Assembly (NCBI GenBank): GCA_021186555.1
Contig: JAJKFL010000427.1
Span: 20,608,505 to 20,672,504 of the forward strand
DNA length: 64,000 nt
Reading direction: 5' to 3'
Origin: Reticulitermes speratus
Taxonomy: Eukaryota > Arthropoda > Insecta > Blattodea > Rhinotermitidae
Each line of letters begins with the position of its first letter. Position 1 is the first letter of the stretch. The translations under genes and the position numbers were made by a program. Positions 34,891 to 45,590 of this stretch are shown here, piece by piece. A model generated the notes under the pieces. That model was not told where the DNA came from. It worked only from the letters and a program-made list of their open reading frames with translations, and did not search any database.

Positions 34891-35110
34891 TCCCTTGTGC
34901 CTACCATGAAGGCATATGCGTGAGTGCAGGTACAGCTCCAATCATTCTTAATCTCGGTACTAGCTGGAGGTTAGTGGTCAGCTTCAAGCCCCGGCCGCTT
35001 TAGCCTTAAGGAAGGAGCCCACGGTACCCATTTAACAGCACGCTGGGTAGACCCCAGACTAACCTCTCTTGAGCAGAATACTTGTCTCCTGCATTGTCCA
35101 CTCGGCTATA
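34891..35110 (-). mobile_element. SINE-A
   Basis: Reverse complement, with CATGAAGGCATATGCG..CTCGGTACTAG..GCCCCGGCCGCTTTAG. The head is eroded. Confidence 0.75.
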
Positions 35111-35307
35111 AGTGGATGTAAAGTGCAGTCGTAGTCACACATCTTTAAGATGTATTAACGTTATCCCCATCTTGGAATTAAGCACGAGCATTGGTGACTT
35201 TGCTTCAGATATATGTGGCGCAATAATTGCAACAAATTTAAAATATGTATCATAAAATATTTATTTATGTCATCGACACGACTAACTGTATTATATTATA
35301 CCATAAA

Positions 35308-35356
35308 ATGTGGCTACATGTTTCGACCAATTATATTGTCATCCTCAGGCCACTCG
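35308..35356 (-). ncRNA. hammerhead ribozyme-like motif (intact, 5-bp helix I)
   Basis: Minus strand: GTGGC | CTGAGGA (35348-35342) | U | GAC..GTC stem II | GAAAC (35324-35320) | AU | GTA (35317-35315) | GCCAC. Helix I is a perfect GTGGC/GCCAC. Confidence 0.75.
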
Positions 35357-35452
35357 TGCACATAAAACCAAGACTGCAATTGCAAATTTCATTTTGGGTG
35401 AGAATTCTGACCCAAAATGAAATTTGCAATTGCAGTCTTGGTTTTATGTGCA

Positions 35453-35501
35453 CGAGTGGCCTGAGGATGACAATATAATTGGTCGAAACACGTAGCCACA
35501 T
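35453..35501 (+). ncRNA. hammerhead ribozyme-like motif (intact, 5-bp helix I)
   Basis: GTGGC | CTGAGGA (35461-35467) | U | GAC..GTC | GAAAC (35485-35489) | AC | GTA (35492-35494) | GCCAC. It is the mirror partner of 35308-35356. Confidence 0.75.
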
Positions 35502-35601
35502 ATGGTGATACAATATAACACAATTAGTTGTGTCGCTGACATAAATAACTATTTATGACATATCAACACAGCGGGATGTCTAAGATAAAAATCGAAATAC
35601 A

Positions 35602-35770
35602 CAGTTGATCTCGGTTATGACGCCATGAAAGGGACTGAATATTTTGTGTCGTTATAAACGAGGAGTATAATGTTATAGTTGACAGCAAGGAATTAACTGG
35701 TGCCACAGAGCATCTGACGCTATAATCGAAGTGTCGCATAAACCGACTTCGTTATAACCGGGTTCGACTG
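35602..35770. mobile_element. pogo-like MITE, family 1 (copy 2, 169 bp)
   Basis: CAGTTGATCTCGGTTATGACG at the left and, inverted, CAGTCGAACCCGGTTATAACG at the right. TA follows the right end; the left-hand TA appears mutated to CA. Same interior as 1595-1777. Confidence 0.8.
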
Positions 35771-37612
35771 TATATTCAATTCTTATACAACTTTTCTCGA
35801 AACATGTTCCGCTTCAGTAACTGTTCACCGATTTGCGATAGAGATGCGGGCAGGAAAGTGCGCAGGTTCACAAGTAAAGTGTACGTTAACTGTGTCCGAA
35901 CCACAATTGGAACGTGTCCACAAATTTTAGAAAAACTTCCCAATATATAAGTTTAAAAAAATACGTTCAACGGCTCTACGGTTGTTATATGCAGGCAGAT
36001 ATATGGCATGACGAAGCTAGTAAGTGCATTTTTGCAACTTTTCTTTGCGAACGCGCTAAAATGTACTTCTGTGTAAACAGAACAAGTTTTCTAAATTAGC
36101 AAGCACTATTGTAGCAGAAACAGCTCTGATCCTAGCCACTACAGTTGTCTTCACACTCTCTTAATAAGAAACTTCTTAAGAATAAATCCGTATTCCAAGA
36201 TGAAATATTTCAAGCAGCTCCCAGTTTGTAGCGTATTCTTTGTATTTCTCCACTCTAGCAACATTGCCAGCCCAGTGTAGCTGTCTATAATGTGTCATCA
36301 TAACATTATGTAACCTGCTTAAATCAAGCAATTCCTCATTATGTACTGCTCACTAAATCCGTCCTCTGAGGTCCATAAAACTGTTTTCCAACACTCACAA
36401 TCCATATTTTTACGTTTAGTACATACCGCTGTATTAACTGAATCAGTCAGCAAACATCCATCCAGTACATTTATCTGTACAATCGGTCCAACACGTTCCA
36501 TTCTCTTAGTCACTAGAACTCCGATAGGATAGCACTGTGCTTCAGACATACAGATAACAAAATGCAACACACACACCAGATGCGGGGACAAAAAACTGTT
36601 CATCACACAAGGAAATAAAATTGAAATAAGAAAACAGGAAGTGGAAACAGGTCAAAATAAGCATTGTGCCAAAAGATACAAGTACATCACACAGAAAGTA
36701 GATATGACGCCAAGAGGACAATAACACTGAATATGTACAATTACTTTAACAAGGGTATGTCACCGTACTGTAGAATAGAATAGCTTCAACACTACATGTT
36801 TTAGTTTTTAAAATCACCAGATTCCAATTTCGATGTAAAAAACCCCAACGGCTAATGTAACAATTGTGAATTTCCTGAAAATGATATAAGACAATGGTGC
36901 TCAGAATGCTTCAACATCTGTGGCAACCTTGTGACGGATCTGAATATAAGCAAAAACCATGTAAAGTAGAAGTGTACTTTGGGGTAAAAAATTGAAACAA
37001 AAATTGTGAAAATATAAACCTTCAATTTAGAAAATAAAATATTTACGCAAATTTATTAAGAACAAAGCTTTATTATTGTTTACCTACATTGAAAATAAAC
37101 ACTGCGTCGATTTTTCAGAAATATGGGAAGGAAAATAAGAAAGTAAATTAAAAGTATCTAAATTGTACTTACCTGTTTCATTACAAAGGAAATGTGCTTG
37201 CAGAACTCATGAAAGTAGCCCGCGGAACCACGGGGATCCGCGTAACAGTTTGAATACGACACATTTAAGGGGACGAAATGCTGGGCCAAAGATAAAAGAA
37301 AGTGTATTATAGATTGTATGGGATGGCAGTTTGTTGACTGCTTGTAATTTATCTTAGTCTGTCAATGCAGGACTGTCTAACCACACAGATATCGCGAAGA
37401 TCCGAATAACGGCGGGTCGATCACGCAAGGAGGGGTGCAGCTGGTAGAACGACCAGGTTAAAGGACTTTTAAGGATCTCGTGTTCTGGAGTCAGCAGTGC
37501 CATCTTGACAGTGTGGCTTTGCGTGTAGATAATTGCGAAGTATACTAACAGTTTAAAACCTACGAAATGTGTGGGCCAAACTATCTCGTAATTTGGTTAA
37601 TTCACTGCCGTT
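35771..37612. other. no recognised feature over 1.8 kb
   Basis: Short frames only. Nothing resembles the repeats catalogued elsewhere in the window. Confidence 0.5.
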
Positions 37613-38032
37613 ACAGGCACAGATAGGAAAGGAAGGAGACAAGAATAAAGAAAGGACGCAAGGAGAAAGGAAGAAAGTAAGAAAAGTATATGAATGGGAA
37701 AAGTAAGAAATGTATAAAGAGAGACAGGAATAAAAGGAGGGAAAAAGGGGAGAAAGGGATAAAATACAGAAGACAGGAGGGAGGAAGAAAGTAAGGAAAG
37801 GAGAATAGAGGAAAGTGGAAAGGCAAAAATAAGAAAGGAAGAAACGAGTAACGAAGAGAAAAAAGGGATAAGGAATAAAGTAATAAGATAATAATGAAAG
37901 AAAGTATTGGAAGAAGAACGGAAGAAGAGGTGAAACACAGAAAGTAAGAAAGCGGCAAAAAACGTAAAGGAGGAAAGATAAAAAAGGTAAGAAAAAGGGA
38001 AAAATAAAGGGTAAAATAGAGAAAGTTACCGT
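37613..38032 (+). repeat. ~420-bp polypurine (GA-rich) tract
   Basis: The plus strand is almost entirely A and G (words GGAAAG, AAGAAAG, GGGAGGAAG), with isolated C/T. The 110-190-codon minus frames here (F/L/S/P-rich) are by-products of the composition, not genes. Confidence 0.9.
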
Positions 38033-38385
38033 GTAGGTTATGTCGCCCCCATATGACAGAACCGTTGCTGACAGACGTCTGTATTTGGCAGAGTGCTTGT
38101 TCAGGAAATAACAAACATCTAAATAAAACAATACAAAATTCCGCTCCCATCAAATGCCCCAGTATCCCTCAGCCAGAAAAAAACATTCAGGCGCAAATAT
38201 GAAATAAATTAGGATGAGTGGACTGGCGCCTAATTTATGAATTCTGCTGAGGTTTGAAAAATTGTAGTGGCAGTACTGTGTATTTGGATGGCATATGTTA
38301 TGCACAATGGGCATGTGTGTGGTTCATTTGTTCCTGTGTTTATTAACGAAACTGCAACAACCACAAGTGTTACAGTCTAAGGCAG

Positions 38386-38440
38386 AGGTGGGAAAACTAC
38401 AGCCCACATTATAATTTCATTAAACCCACCAGCAACATTT
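38386..38440. mobile_element. possible hAT left end
   Basis: CAGAGGTGGGAAAACTACAGCCCAC fits the CAGNGGTGGGCAAACTNCGGCCC type of hAT terminus. No right end found. Confidence 0.3.
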
Positions 38441-38730
38441 CAAGAATGAAATCTGTCAAATCAAAATTTCCCTCAATAACTACTAATGACCATTTGCATC
38501 AATGTTAAATACATCTGTCAGAAACCTCCCGAAAGATAATTGTATCGCTGCTAAAATTCAACGACAAAGCCCCTTTAATGCTAAACTGGAATGCAAAGAC
38601 TTCTAATTGGTCATGTGCAGACTGCTTGTAGTTATGTTACTTACTATCTCTGCAAAATGAATTAGGCACCAAGCGGGATTATATTTCAGCGGGCGAACTC
38701 CATTTATCCACATTCTCTTACGTCATTCAT

Positions 38731-39250
38731 TTTAGGCGCGTTCGCAAAATTGCGAAAAGCGACTATTAGCTTTGTCATGCCTGTCCGTCCGTCCGTCCGC
38801 ATGGAACAACTCGGCTACCACTAGACGGATTTTCATTAAATTTTATATTTGAGTATTTTTCGAAAATCTGTTGAGAGAATTCAAGTTACATTAAAATCTG
38901 ACAAGAATAACGGGTACTTTACCTGAAGACGTTTGTACATTTATGACAGTATCTCGCTGAATTCGTCTTAGCATGAGAAACGTTTCAGACGAAAGTCGTA
39001 GAGAAAATCAAAACACACATTTTATGTTCAACAACTTTTTTCCGAAAATCGTGCAGTTTATGAGATTACGTGAAAAAATATGATACAGCTGGACAGGCTA
39101 CAGACAACACTACGGCGCATGCGCTTTGAATTCTGGATAACTAAGGCTACAAACACACACTCAGAATATGTAATACGTATTGCTTTTCCACGGCAACAAT
39201 GGTTACGCGAATGCGCCTCAATGTTACGTTATACGTACATTGCCTGTCTT
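38731..39250 (+). repeat. unclassified interspersed repeat R1 (copy 2)
   Basis: Longer copy of the repeat at 2777-3204. It begins TTTAGGCGCGTTCGCAAAAT + TGCGAAAAGCG (a hairpin), then (GTCC)n, and ends CCACGGCAACAATGG..ACGTTATACGTACA. Confidence 0.8.
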
Positions 39251-39282
39251 TACGTGATTTCAGGCTTCCGCCGCGATCTAGA

Positions 39283-39510
39283 TTAGATCAGCGCTCTTCT
39301 GGGATATTACGCAGCGTTAACTGGTAGTTCTGTACCTACGTTTCGGGACAACCTACCGGTCCCACCTTCAAGAGTCAAGAAAGGTCCCATCTTCAAGGGT
39401 CAAGAAGTCTACTTCTTGACCTTGAAGACGGGGCCGATAGGTTGTCCCGAAACTTCGGTACAGAAATACCACTCAACGCTGCGTAATATCCCAGAACAGC
39501 GCAGATCTCA
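39283..39510. repeat. inverted hairpin repeat H (full)
   Basis: Left arm GCGCTCTTCTGGGATATTACGC..GTTTCGGGACAACCTACCGG; right arm CCGATAGGTTGTCCCGAAAC..GCGTAATATCCCAGAACAGCGC. Arms are ~95-100 bp around TCAAGAAG..CTTCTTGA. GAAAC sits where the hammerhead repeats carry it, but CTGANGA is absent (TTGAAGA), so it is not called a ribozyme. Confidence 0.75.
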
Positions 39511-40080
39511 TTGCCTTTCTTGTTCTTTCTGCCTTTAATTCTTCATCTTACTGTCGAAATCAGTGGCATAGATGAGGCCCCTGCTGACCTCGCGGAGCAT
39601 ACTGAATTATGCAAATGTGCACTAACTCTGTCCTGTTTCATTAAGTACTCATTCTTCGCCAAATTGGGCATGCTGAGGTAATTATTATTATTATTTATGT
39701 TATTATTGCTATTATAGTCCGGACGAAAAGAAATATCCGCGAGCACTGTTTAGGCCCGATCCCAAGCATCACATTTAACAAAACTCTGTTGTGCATTTTG
39801 AGTTGCAGCGAAATGGAGGGCAGCCAGACAAAGAAAAGGACCTCACCATTGTGCATTATTTGCACAGACAGCACAAGAAGCAATATTTTAACTGTGAAAT
39901 CGGAGGTTCTCTCGGCGTGAGGATGAAGACTACTCTCTAACGTAATGTGACGCTATGTAGTGTGATAGATAACCCCATATTCAGGGCAACCTGAAGACGA
40001 AGGCAGGAAATTCCTCTAAAATGCTCGTACCTATCTTACGTACTCCTTGCCTCTACGGACCTCTGAGAGCCTTGGCCTCG
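39511..40080. other. no gene; short (ATT)n near 39683-39715
   Basis: Nothing else supported. Confidence 0.4.
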
Positions 40081-40430
40081 TTACTGACAGACGCCCATTC
40101 TTCTGTCCACTGCCTTCTGTCGCCATCTTTTAACCTTCATCTCCCGTAGATCCTTTTCAGCAGCTTCCAACCATTTCAATCTATGCCTTCCCGTTCTTCT
40201 TCTTCCCTCCGGTTTACTCTCAAATATTTTCTTAACGTACCTTCCATGATCTATTCTTAATAGACGTCCTATCCATTCCAATCTTTTCCTTTTAATGTCT
40301 GCTACTATGTCTGAAACTTTATATAGCTCCCGCAATTCCTTATTAGTTCTTATTCTCCATATTCTTTCTTCTACCACTGGTTCATATATTCTCCTTAATA
40401 TTTTCCTCTCCCATGTATTCAGTCGTAACT
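40081..40430 (-). pseudogene. C-terminal end of a LINE protein (third LINE family)
   Basis: The minus frame (40377-40081, 98 codons, extended upstream as NTWERKILRRIYEP..) reads LRELYKVSDIVADIKRKRLE, WIGRLLRID, PEGRRRTGRHRLKWLEAAEK and KRWRQKAVDRRMG. This is the familiar tail of non-LTR retrotransposon polyproteins, with wording distinct from LINE-A. The reverse transcriptase itself is missing. Confidence 0.75.
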
Positions 40431-42065
40431 ATCTCTTAACCTATACGACATCATATCGCAGAAGCTCCGTAATATTCAACCCCATGGCTAACCGCAATCA
40501 AGGTTCACTACTTGATCATGTTTCTTACGTCAACTCGTTCCACATCCTCGCTTACAATCGATTTTTTATTTTCCGGTAATGTACACCGCCGATTCCACGC
40601 CCTTGTCGCCGAGTTAGACAGCTGGGTAAAGCCGGGTAACGGAATAACAAAATTGGATTTTTACAAACAGAAGGGCCAAGTCACGGCTGGACTTCAGTGG
40701 ACCGATTGCAGAAACAAGGACAGGTCCGATATAAATGGTGACGTAAAACATTACAATCTTCCACAACACCGATATCGCAACATGAATGGAGAACAGAGAC
40801 AAGCACGTCTTAAAAAGCACTGATCCTGAGAAAGAGCAAGGACACGAATTTGGAACAGAGAACGGAAAACTGACACCTTTCAAAGACTAAAGAAGAAGCA
40901 GAGAAAGGAGTAAGGACAAGAACAAAAAGCAGCAGGGTGTAGTGCGGGGCGATATATTTATTGCGGGAGGGGGGACAGAAAAAATTACAGATCTGAAGTT
41001 TCCCAGGCAGTGCCCGCTTGTCCTTCTGGTAAAGGTACGCAGGACGCAAGGTGTAATGTTATTAAGTGAATAAGGTAGGGTGATGAAAAGTGGACTGTTT
41101 GAATAGACCGCAGGCGAAAGAAGTTGAGCACTGGGCTGAATTTTGTATTTAGAAGGCTGCATTATGAAACAATTTTCATAAGGTTGGAAGGGCCACGTTT
41201 GTAAGGAAATTTTGAAGTCAGTGGTGGGAGGACTGTATAGAAGCATACAGTGCAACGTCGAATTTGGGTACCAACTTAGAATTTGCTCCGGAACCGAGGG
41301 AAACCACAATAAACCTTGGCAGAATTGGTAAAGTAGCTGCAAGAACTAAGGAGATGTCCTACACTCACAGGCGTATCTTCGACATCAGGAAAGGTTCTCT
41401 GTTCCAATTTATCACTTTTATCGGACCAACCGCTTCCTAGATATGAAATGCGTAACTGCCGTTGCAGTTAGAGAAGGGATTCCCCATAACATGTAGACTA
41501 CCTCCCCCATTTCAACAGTAGCCTCAGGGGTTTGCAACCGACTACAACGAAGTCATATTTGCATATGTTTTGCAGATCTTCAGGACGTCCCTCGAGTGAT
41601 GATGCAGACATCACTGAGCTCTTAAGCATTAGACGCAAACACTTACTGGCAGGTGATCTGAATGCTAAACAACCTCTGTGAAGCAACGCAGTTTTAAAAT
41701 CTTCAGGCGTGAAAACTCTTACATTTATGTGAAGCTAATGATTTTGAAAATTCAGCGTCGCAGTATCCCTTGCATTATTCTCCAAGGAATGGTGACATAC
41801 AAAACAAAATTTAAAAAAAATGAAGTGTTTTTTTTTACCATTGATCCGCAACATTCGACATAATATTGTTTTGTTTGAAGGTTCCCTGACTTCGCCTCCT
41901 TGTCCTTCTGACACGAGTAGCAAAAACATGAAGATGCGTATGGAGCATTGGTAGAATGACACTGACGGGGACACCGAAGTACTCTGAGAAATACATGTTC
42001 CAATGCCAGTCTGTTCACCAGACATCTCACAGTGGATTAGCCTGTAATTAATTCGGGCCTTCGCG
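40431..42065. other. no recognised feature over 1.6 kb
   Basis: Frames up to 151 codons (minus 40887-41342) have no identifiable domain. No repeats matched. Confidence 0.45.
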
Positions 42066-42069
42066 GTGA

Positions 42070-42116
42070 TATATATATATATAGGTTATATACATATATA
42101 TATAGAATATATATGT
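42070..42116. repeat. (TA)n microsatellite
   Basis: Interrupted TA repeats in two blocks. Confidence 0.8.
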
Positions 42117-42727
42117 AAAAATATTCAGTTCCTACCTCACCGAGAACAGTCTTTGCACATTATAAAGACCAAAAGGTTAAAGCTGTATAGCGAAATAGTC
42201 GCAATTTACTGTATCATAAGAAACACACAAACACAATGTCTGGCAAAACACAGAGCTTCTTCATGTTAAGTGCGGCGGTATATATAGTAAAAACTGCGCT
42301 TTGAAGGGTTGAGAGTGACACAGAAATTGCGTGAAGGCCAAAGACGTCCAGTAACAGTGCGTGTTATGTCGTTCTTCTTACCGATCTTAGCCCATGGTCT
42401 TCTCGTATATGACGCCGTGCGGATTTCGCAGATGGATAGAAACGATTCGAGGGAATCTGCTGCCTCCATCCTCAGGCTACGAAGTGAAGCTTGACAACTA
42501 AGCTAGATAAATCACAACTGGATCAGGGTTTGAGACTAGTTCCCCAAGGGGTAAAGGACCAGTTTTCGAGAAAACGGGCAATTTTCAGATTATCAGTCAA
42601 AAGATTCTTGTACACAATCACCTGAATTTTCAGGTTTGCGCTGGTTATGGAGCGTCGAATGGAAGTGTCACTCTGAACTGAAAGTAACGCAGATTCAAGC
42701 GACTATGGGGTGTTTTAGGTACACAGA
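42117..42727. other. no recognisable feature
   Basis: Nothing supported. Confidence 0.4.
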
Positions 42728-42993
42728 AAAAGGTAAAGTTGTCCCTGTGCACGCCATAAAGGCATATATGGGGAGTGGAGGTAGCTATAGCTCCGTTCAT
42801 TCTTAATCTCGGCACTAGATGGAGATAAGTGGTCAACTTCACGCCCTGGACGCTTTACTCCCGGGAAAAATTCCCGGGTCCCAGAGCCAGTCTGGACATT
42901 CTGGAGAAGAAAAAATCTCTCGCTTCCTGATGGGATTTGAACCCCGGGTCGCCAGCCCGTAGCGAAACTATAATGAATGCATTATCCCGGCTC
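42728..42993 (-). mobile_element. SINE-A, full length
   Basis: 3' end AAAGGTAAAGTTGTCCCTG at the left. Body and B box (reverse complement GGTTCAAATCCC) are followed by the head ..ATTATCCCGGC at the right. Confidence 0.85.
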
Positions 42994-43004
42994 CTTTTGA
43001 GGTA

Positions 43005-43291
43005 CAGTAGTCCCTTGGTCATCCGTCAGAGGAGGGGTGCTCCGGATTACCTGGGAATCCAGACCACCGACGGGAACCCCATCGTACAGATAACATACAA
43101 AAAATCATCAATCAATGCTAAATTAAAGCTCCTTAAAGCGGAAATATTGTACCTAACACTATTTAATAATAATAATAATAATATACTGTAATAATAATTT
43201 CAAAGGAAAATACTGGGCTATAATTGGCCCAAAATCGTCCGGACCACCTGGGGATCCGGATTACCGGGTCGGGATTATCAAGGGACCACTG
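43005..43291. mobile_element. pogo/Tigger-like MITE, family 3 (287 bp)
   Basis: CAGTAGTCCCTTGGTCATCC at the left and, inverted, CAGTGGTCCCTTGATAATCC at the right, flanked by TA (43003-43004, 43292-43293). It holds a short (AAT)n but no transposase. Confidence 0.85.
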
Positions 43292-43308
43292 TATATACTA
43301 CAGCAGAT

Positions 43309-43364
43309 ATATAGCCTTATTCCGACAAATGTACAATTGTACATTTGTCGGAATAAGGCTATAT
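43309..43364. repeat. 56-bp perfect palindrome
   Basis: ATATAGCCTTATTCCGACAA + ATGTACAA and its exact complement in reverse, with no spacer. It lies 9 bp upstream of a PLE start-peptide remnant. Confidence 0.95.
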
Positions 43365-43372
43365 ACAATAAA

Positions 43373-43408
43373 ATGTACGGTGAAAATAACATAAAATTTG
43401 CCTATTAG
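43373..43408 (+). pseudogene. PLE start-peptide remnant
   Basis: ATGTACGGTGAAAATAACAT + AAAATTTGCCTATTAG reads MYGENNIKFAY then stop. It corresponds to MHGENRIKF at 5.4 kb and MHGKNNIKF at 29.2 kb. Nothing of the element survives downstream. Confidence 0.6.
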
Positions 43409-44374
43409 GGCTGAGAAAAACTATGCAACACCTAAGTCAGGATAACAAGTCTCCAAAACGATATTCGAACCCGGGACTTCCAGAATATGAACTACAATAG
43501 GCAACCATTGCTCGGCGTTATTCGGTTCACGTGTCCTTCCTTACCTGTGACGTGCTTATCTTATCTTAGCGTATAACATAGCATAGCAAACAGCAGCACT
43601 GATCGAGTGGGCAGCTTGTGTGGCTACTCTGTCAGTTTGCTGTCTTCTTTGGGCTGCAGTCAAATTCTGAAACGTGCCTGAAAATGGGGAACACATGGGC
43701 TCTAGAGAGCCTACGACTCTGAGAGAAGCAGCGTGCATTAACATGGTACATTGTATGAGATTCTCGTAGCGGGGCACCTTAAGATTACGGCATCTATCTG
43801 CATTCTATCCTGCAGAAAGATGCAGCAGATTCCTTCGACAGGTCAGTACCTATCTACAAAACTAGGCGGCGTCACAGACAAACGTTACAATCACAACAAT
43901 ATAATTCAATTCGGCTCTAATTATATTGATTAAATTTTCGTTAGAGGAATCCATAAATTTTATGTAGGAAAACACTACTCTGATGTACTTCCTGTTCTGA
44001 TAGTCTGAAACAAGGCGATGATTTATGGCATCAGTTTTTAAAATTTGCTTTAGAATATATTGTTAGGAACGACAATAAAATCAGAAGGGCTTACAACTGA
44101 ATGGGGCACATCGGCCTCCGGTGTACGCTGATGACGTCAATTTATTTGGTGGAAAATAAATGAAATAATGAATTAGCATTATCAGATGCTACTAAAGTGA
44201 CAGTCTAAGTAAATATAGAAAAAATTAACAGAGGTATCGTCACTGGAATGCCGGACAATATCATAGTAGCACAAAGACCTAACGCATCATTAAAAATCTG
44301 GCATATTTTGAATATTAGACCTAAATTCGGGAAATGCCTACCACCAACAAGTTCAGAACATTTTGTCTTTCCGT
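43409..44374. other. no recognisable feature
   Basis: Nothing supported. Confidence 0.4.
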
Positions 44375-45250
44375 ATAACTAACTCCATGGGAGAGAATCC
44401 TTCTTCAGAAGCTAATAGTTCCTCAGCTAGTCAAGAAATTCACCGTATTTTATGAAACACGAGGGTTCATTACCGTGTTCACAAGAGCCCGCCACTTGTC
44501 CGTATCCTGGTCCCTGATGAATCCAGTCCATGCCCTCCCAACCTATACCTCTAAGATCCTTTTTAATATTATACTCCCCTACATGCCTAGGTCTTTCACG
44601 CTGTCTCTTTCTTCTGGTCTCCCCATCAAAGTCCTGTATGCATAGCTCCTCATTCCCACATGTGCCACATGACCGACCCATCATATCCTCCTTGATTTGA
44701 TCATCCTAATAATATGTGGCAAAAAGTGCAAATCAGGAAGCTCCTCACTATGCAGTTTTCTCCAGCCTCCTATCAATTCCTCCCTCTTAAGTCCCAATAT
44801 GCTCCTCAGCACACGACAGGTACTCCCCGACTGAACACTTCGTCGTAATTTGAATTGGTCCTTAAGTCGCAAATACGAAATTAGGTGGAATATACACCCT
44901 CCAGCAGGTCGAGGGGGATTCAAATAAGTAGTTTTCGCGTTGTCCCGATAACAGCGTTGTGATAATCAACACATTGTGCTCACAATTCGAAAAGTAGTTC
45001 GATTTGAAATTTTAATGACTTTTATAATAGTCTGAATTGGAATTTTCTTAAGGGAATTTTGGTCATAACTTCAGATATGGTCGTAAGTCGGGAAGTGGCT
45101 GTATTCTCAAACACCTTCAGTTTATGTTCTTCCCTTAACATGACATACCAAGTTTCAGCCCCATATACAACAATAGGCAAGATTATGGTTCAGTGTAATT
45201 TAATATTTGGGCCGTTATTTCTTCATACTGAAGGAAAGTTGCCTTTCCCT
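44375..45250 (-). mobile_element. LINE-A 3' end interrupted by a MITE
   Basis: Minus strand, starting upstream (right): LQYGAETWYVMLREEHKL-type coding and VFENT at 45250-45104, then the MITE, then ILGLKREELIGGWRKLHSEE, IKSRRI and the GRPR..W region to TCTCCCATGGAGTTAGTTA at the left. Joining the two LINE blocks across the MITE restores the usual FENT-VL-R-ILG order. Confidence 0.85.
44817..45101. mobile_element. pogo-like MITE, family 2 (copy B, 285 bp) inside LINE-A
   Basis: CAGGTACTCCCCGACT at the left and, inverted, CAGCCACTTCCCGACTTACG at the right. The right flank is TA (45102-45103) and the left flank GA (from TA). The intact LINE-A at 12.6-13.1 kb shows the empty site as ..CACCCTATTCTC.., with a single TA. 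Confidence 0.85.
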
Positions 45251-45339
45251 CTGCCATCTAAAAATGTATAGACTAGTACAACTTCACCAGTTCTTATGTA
45301 GGTCTGCATTGACCCTTCACCTCTAGGGAAGATCATAAC

Positions 45340-45590
45340 AGTGGGTTTGAGAACACGGTGCTAAGGGAAATATTGGATCTTACGAGGGAGGAAGTGACAG
45401 GAGGTTGGAGAAAACTGCAGCGTGAGGAGTTTCACGACGTGTGCCCTTCATCAGATATTATTAGAGCGATCAAATCAAAATGGACAAACAATCAGGAGAA
45501 AAATTCATGCAAAATATAATCGGAAAATCTGAAGGAAAGAGACAATCTGGGAGACCCAGGAGTAGATGGAAGAATAATATGCGACCTAGG
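45340..45590 (+). mobile_element. LINE-A fragment
   Basis: FENTVLREI, DLTREEVTGGWRKLQREEF and GRPRSRWKNN are readable in the plus frames. The 3' end is missing. Confidence 0.75.

Larger units (their letters stand above)
35242..35566. mobile_element. foldback element with two hammerhead cores
   Basis: Inverted arms of ~150 bp (35242-35398 and 35412-35566) around a ~12-bp spacer. The inner 100 bp are essentially perfect, and the same peptide-like frame reads on both strands. Hammerhead cores lie in both arms on opposite strands. It is followed after ~35 bp by a pogo-like MITE. Confidence 0.85.

Noticed and set aside
35245..35513. Same peptide encoded on both strands
   Set aside because: This is explained by the near-perfect inverted repeat, not by two genes.
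37553..38153. Minus-strand open frames of 110-192 codons rich in F, L, S and P
   Set aside because: They are the complement of the polypurine tract, overlap one another in different frames and lack any domain pattern.
39395..39460. Hammerhead ribozyme in hairpin repeat H
   Set aside because: GAAAC and a stem are present but CUGANGA is not (TTGAAGA). Reported only as a possible relic.
40887..41342. 151-codon minus frame
   Set aside because: No motif, no repeats shared with other loci, and composition consistent with chance in AT-moderate DNA.
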